Below, piece by piece: positions 60,101-62,595 of a stretch of DNA of 62,595 nucleotides. The position numbers were made by a program, and so were the translations under genes. The stretch lies in NCBI GenBank assembly GCA_003167255.1, contig PMTR01000174.1, positions 1 through 62,595 on the forward strand, read 5' to 3'. This DNA comes from Bryobacterales bacterium (GTDB lineage Bacteria > Acidobacteriota > Terriglobia > Bryobacterales > Bryobacteraceae). The notes below the pieces were generated by a model. It did not search any database, was not told the origin of the DNA, and was given only the letters and a program-made list of their open reading frames with translations. The number at the start of each line of letters is the position of its first letter. The stretch's first letter is position 1.

Positions 60101-61738
60101 GCGTCAGAGGACGGCCCGAACGCGCAGTTGTATGCCCTGGTGGCTCCGATTATTGAGATCCCACATGCACCCAAATGGGACCAGGCGCTGGAGTTTCTGG
60201 TGTGGGTTTGGCGGAAACGGCCGGACGCCGAGTTGGTGAGGCGCATCCTGCCACGTGCATACCGCCTCATCGCTGAGGGCCTCGATCACGATCGAGAGGA
60301 GGCATGGCGCTTCGCGCGTGAAGACGCGTTCGTGTACGTGGCCTCAAGGAAATGGGCGAGCGTGAAGTCGGACTTGCTCTTTCTCGATGACTTGGGAGAT
60401 GAACGCTTCAAAGGGCTGGTGAGCGCGCTGCTGCTGGCAACCCCCGGACACCTTGGTGAGACGCGCGACGAACAGTACCGCATTGCCGACCTCCTGGGCA
60501 TACAGCGTCTCTCGAGCCGCTTCGCCATAACGCTTTCGTTCGAAGGCGCGCAGGACGTGCCAGTAACGTGGCCGGAACGCCTCACACTGGTCATGGATTT
60601 CCTGTGCGCAGTTGCGCAGGAAGACGACGCCGACGACGGTCCGACTACTCGCCCCAGCATCGGCTACTTCTTGCAGATCAGCAAAGAACTCATTGACGAT
60701 GGCGTGACGAAGAGCGCGTGGCGTGTGTACGCTGCCCGTGATGAAGACTGTGTGTGCGTCGCGGGAGCGCCAGATGAGTTCAACGCGGACCTCTGTCGTG
60801 TGCTGCTGCAGTGGAGTGGCCTTGCCAACCGCCGCGACCTCGATGAGTTGGCACCCACGCTGACGCAGTTGCTCGGATGGCTTGACCGTGAGGAAAAGTT
60901 CGGCCCGCGACTGGAGGAACTTCGCAGTCAGCACGGGTTGTTCCAAGGGCCGGAAGAGCCCTCCGAGAGTGCAGCCGTGGAAGCGACCAAACCGGCCAGT
61001 GCAGAGCCAAAGGTACTGCCGCCGCCGGCTGAAAGCGGAAAGCCCGCCCCGCCCTCCTCCCCGACCCTGCCTCCGGCTGAGGACGCAGCCACCGAAGACG
61101 GGCGCGAAGAGCATGCGCCGCCCCAAAGCGGAACTCCTGAAGTGCCCTCGCCATCCGGCGGGCACACGGCGGATGATCGTGAGAGTCGACTACAGAGCCT
61201 GCGGAAGAAACGCTCGGAGATCGAGACGCAGATGAAGGAACTGCTGGGCGTCGGCCCCATCCCCGACGACACCGGCGATGGCACTGGGGATGGGGAGAAG
61301 CACTCGCACCAGGCTTTCGGGTCCGATGTGGCATACCGGCAGGCCGTGGTGGACTTCGAGCGTGATGCCGGGCGATTCGCCGAAGCCAAAGATGCTGGAC
61401 AACCAGGTTACGATATTGACAGCTTCGACAAGGCACTCGATTACCCCACAAAGCGCCTGGTGAGGCGCATCGAGGTCAAGGGACACGGCTGCGACTGGAC
61501 AGATGATGAGACGGTAGAGCTGAGCGACAGGCAGTTGCTCGACGCGATCGCGCGAAAGGCCGATCAGGTGCCGCTGTCGGAGGACTTCGACTACTGGCTG
61601 TACATTGTCGAGCGCCACGATGATGGAACACTCCAGGTGCTCCCAATTCAGAATCCTGCACGCCGAGCGGCAAGATTCGAGTTCCGGGCCGGCACGTGGC
61701 GGGCGCTGGTCGAGCAGCCGGACATCGGGGCTGAATGA
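57173..61738 (+). CDS. HSP90/sacsin-type ATPase fused to a DUF3883 nuclease-like domain
   Basis: Giant protein of 1521 residues. Residues about 45-180 form a GHKL-type ATPase: ELLQNAVDAEA (54-64) gives the N box, EHDGKAF (81-87) the G1 motif and GFMGIGFK (109-116) the G2 loop, as in sacsin and HSP90. The long middle has no clear family. A Pro/Glu/Ala-rich linker spans about 1265-1340, with a short coiled coil. Residues about 1410-1500 fit DUF3883 (the NO VEIN C-terminal domain): GYDIDSFD with Asp1414, and IEVKG with Glu1434 and Lys1436, a PD-(D/E)XK-like pattern, then FDYWLYIVER. I infer an ATP-gated nuclease or DNA sensor. The start is ATG 57173, with ATG 57197 as an alternative. Confidence 0.85.
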   Translation: MTTVTQTAMTDSAAAQFVVDVRKKNQDFYATDRGYGALKDLQQTFPHAWLYVGELLQNAVDAEAKHIRLSVDEAARTLVVEHDGKAFDDGHVEALCVRGMSKKGAGTVGFMGIGFKAVFQSFECVDVSSGPWRFGFRVKEEVGELGDRQRHWLGCVLPAYEETIAPPSQGMTCRFFLHDRLQRLGPIADDVTKVLSPDLLVLALLARRGVLEVEWLGEHWLLEQQEETVDEQMTRVKLTAYHEASERTREWILFSSRYQPSGPAIARFLEHRQIQPRPEEKEAVYAEAQRQRTVEVFCPLDDRGFPQPPQRGQAYALLPTGVNVPLGLHVQADWLLVTSRREIMEVETNQWHREILSRFAGLVAAYLSWVTTLQDIPDQALGESIAILPEWDETDGAFSAYLSDPEFCDGLKAALSSLSFLPVRAEEGTRFAMPSEARLLPSILRSFDEATLLPWVLFGDCVLSTTILGNRTLDSLSHLGLLTPLTVADLSSHWESGTVGEWREQLGAGGADAHLRLLRALASLDGVTAWRESRLRCLPAADGAWIDRDSAIGLPAEWDSVPEEDPPLRSLLEPHLAPPHERLEWGFDRSLRRDAAAQEYVRQMRRENLEEVMRRWWEGLPTQPDSDGQTLVLDVSCWVHLKQKQRPNLVMRALCEDGTVAPLENVVLADPYASPSRRRFFSGVPVISPRYLQHKPGLTDADWRSFFESASDKIKGPLRLWRSSATLSRAGIQERLPGYSAPDTKSWAITAKYSIWSFYSKNYLLIDANFDKQVLAILNGPTPEDAREFGAWLHEARQVLPGNHQLEMAYVPWGSSSVYAPKLPYSASWVGVLQTAVWVLAVDGSGPYRPESVLPNADPARPDAPVANLSADLVRILEQCGINFGANIAQVASIDRLRREGPGAAPERLVQLLEAAVADAEQNPEYRAELATVLALPLLPVGEALIDGSTRIGAGRLVAKSTRGADLGGWLLSVNSASEDGPNAQLYALVAPIIEIPHAPKWDQALEFLVWVWRKRPDAELVRRILPRAYRLIAEGLDHDREEAWRFAREDAFVYVASRKWASVKSDLLFLDDLGDERFKGLVSALLLATPGHLGETRDEQYRIADLLGIQRLSSRFAITLSFEGAQDVPVTWPERLTLVMDFLCAVAQEDDADDGPTTRPSIGYFLQISKELIDDGVTKSAWRVYAARDEDCVCVAGAPDEFNADLCRVLLQWSGLANRRDLDELAPTLTQLLGWLDREEKFGPRLEELRSQHGLFQGPEEPSESAAVEATKPASAEPKVLPPPAESGKPAPPSSPTLPPAEDAATEDGREEHAPPQSGTPEVPSPSGGHTADDRESRLQSLRKKRSEIETQMKELLGVGPIPDDTGDGTGDGEKHSHQAFGSDVAYRQAVVDFERDAGRFAEAKDAGQPGYDIDSFDKALDYPTKRLVRRIEVKGHGCDWTDDETVELSDRQLLDAIARKADQVPLSEDFDYWLYIVERHDDGTLQVLPIQNPARRAARFEFRAGTWRALVEQPDIGAE

Positions 61739-61852
61739 ATCCCCCACTACCTCAACGCTGCGCCTGCGCCGTTCCACACCGTTCTTTAGCGGGTCCTCTG
61801 CATTTTGGCGAATCAGGGGTCCTGTACTTGGATGTGGCCCCGAGCGCGCTTC

Positions 61853-61975
61853 TCAGCACTCGGTCTTCACGGCTTTCTCCTTCCACATCGACTCTCCCTT
61901 CATGTCGATGCGATAAGCGTTATGCACCAGGCGATCTAAGATTCCGTCGGCGACCGTGGAATAGAGGATTAACGA
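61853..61975 (-). pseudogene. IS21-family IstB helper remnant (C-terminus only)
   Basis: The reverse strand encodes [20 protein letters not shown] then [12 protein letters not shown], the end of an IS21 IstB ATPase (compare the usual DRLVHNAHRI-x-L-x-GESMRK). Only about 40 residues remain. The plus-strand side (about 61800-61852) has GGGTCCTGTACTTGG-type sequence like an IS21 end. Upstream of the fragment the DNA becomes a phage tail-type gene, so the insertion sequence has been cut down to its end. Confidence 0.75.
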
Positions 61976-61982
61976 AGATGCA

Positions 61983-62252
61983 TCAGCGGTCTTGTACCTG
62001 GATGACAAACGAGCGCTCATCGGTGCGGCCGCCGGAGGTGGTAATGCGGTTGGTGACCGTGTACGCCTGGCATGCAACACCACCAGAGAGCCAGACGGTC
62101 GTGCGGGTTGGGGTATTCGAGTCAACTCCCGCTTCGAGTGCGGGATCGCTGACGGACCAGGCGCTGGTAGCGATTTGATCACCAGCCAGCCACTTCGACC
62201 AATCGACGGAGTAGTCCAGGACGGCATCGGGATCTTTGATGAAAGTCGTCAT
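61983..62252 (-). CDS. Phage tail-type small protein (fiber-tail adaptor-like)
   Basis: A protein of 89 residues beginning [20 protein letters not shown], with [20 protein letters not shown] and GRTDERSF near the end. This composition and layout match small structural proteins of phage tail operons annotated as fiber-tail adaptors, placed between tail and fiber genes. The ATG at 62252 is preferred because family members begin there; the frame stays open further upstream to the window edge. It lies next to the istB scar, so it is part of a prophage remnant or a phage-derived gene block. Confidence 0.6.
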   Translation of the reverse strand: MTTFIKDPDAVLDYSVDWSKWLAGDQIATSAWSVSDPALEAGVDSNTPTRTTVWLSGGVACQAYTVTNRITTSGGRTDERSFVIQVQDR

Positions 62253-62595
62253 GCGGCAAGGCTCCGGTTTTTCTGCAGACACCACGACCGTGCGTTGCTC
62301 CACGGCGGGAACCAGGACCCGCCTTTCTCGGGTGATGGCAACAACCCGGAACTCGGGGTCAGCAGCCAACGCCCGGTTTTCCTTGCCGATGACAACGAGG
62401 CGGAGGCCAGGAGTCTTGGCCAAGTGCCGCATTAGGACCCCGAGCACGCCATCGAGTTGCGTCCCGCCGGCGGCGATGCCCACGAATCCGCGCACGGGTG
62501 CCAGCAGTGAAAGCGCCGCTGCAGTTCCGGTCGCGGTGGCGGCCAAAGGGCGCACACGGGCCAACTGTGCGCGAACGGGGGCCGCCCCTGTGGCA
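62253..62595 (-). CDS. Partial upstream phage-like reading frame
   Basis: Continuous with the preceding frame and open to the window edge, so it may be an N-terminal extension or a separate gene whose stop I cannot find. It contains Ala/Gly/Thr-rich stretches (PLAATATGTAAALSLLAPVR) and an R-x-x-V-V repeat style (RERRVLVPAVEQRTVVVSAE) seen in phage structural proteins. Identity is uncertain. Confidence 0.4.

Noticed and set aside
61853-62227. 124-residue minus-strand frame joining phage and istB sequence
   Set aside because: Only the last ~40 residues resemble IstB; the rest is an out-of-frame shadow of the phage-type gene, so it is not one protein.

Overview
This is a GC-rich bacterial chromosome segment. 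Tightly packed, translationally coupled operons, many degraded toxin-antitoxin pairs, a relic of a REP-associated transposase, and the style of the housekeeping proteins suggest an Acidobacterium of the Solibacter/Bryobacter type. That placement is inference; no rRNA or other marker gene is present. I saw no tRNA, rRNA or CRISPR array.

Left part (1-10400): a broken transposase remnant, a BrnT/BrnA-like toxin-antitoxin pair, and an endonuclease IV gene (nfo) with an unclear start. Next comes a coupled drug-efflux operon: a TetR/CecR-like regulator with a palindromic operator over its promoter, a TolC-type outer-membrane channel, an HlyD-type adaptor, two separate ABC ATPases matching the halves of E. 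coli YbhF, and two ABC-2 permeases. A HicA/HicB pair follows.

Middle (10400-19000): a GIY-YIG/DUF4357 protein; a diverged copy of the 3' end of serA, separated from intact serA by parD and a truncated parE; the serine-synthesis pair of a class V aminotransferase and serA; then yqeY, an OPT-family transporter and an M20 dipeptidase.

19000-27000 is accessory DNA. It holds a UPF0175/PIN toxin-antitoxin pair whose toxin is frameshifted, a decayed tyrosine-recombinase N-terminus, two Schlafen/AlbA-domain proteins (one flanked by 32-bp near-identical direct repeats), an unknown protein with a Cys-Asp-Asp repeat, and long stretches with no convincing gene.

27000-35500: a minus-strand operon of a HAD phosphatase, a 686-residue protein joining an unknown N-terminal region to a cytoplasmic-looking copy of a periplasmic binding protein, an ABC importer (ATPase, permease, lipoprotein receptor) and a NodU/CmcH-type carbamoyltransferase. 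Two plus-strand genes, one a YdcF/DUF218 protein, and a strong terminator close this region.

35800-61740 is a defence island. On the minus strand lies a complete, coupled type 2 BREX (Pgl) operon: pglW-pglX-pglY-pglZ-brxD-brxHI. Divergent from it are three genes I cannot match to a named system: a UvrD-type helicase with a C-terminal PD-(D/E)XK nuclease and four-cysteine cluster, a DUF932 protein, and a 1521-residue protein with an HSP90/sacsin-type ATPase at its N-terminus and a DUF3883-type nuclease-like domain at its C-terminus. This trio is the best candidate for an undescribed defence module. The right edge carries an IS21 istB scar abutting phage tail-type genes that run off the window.
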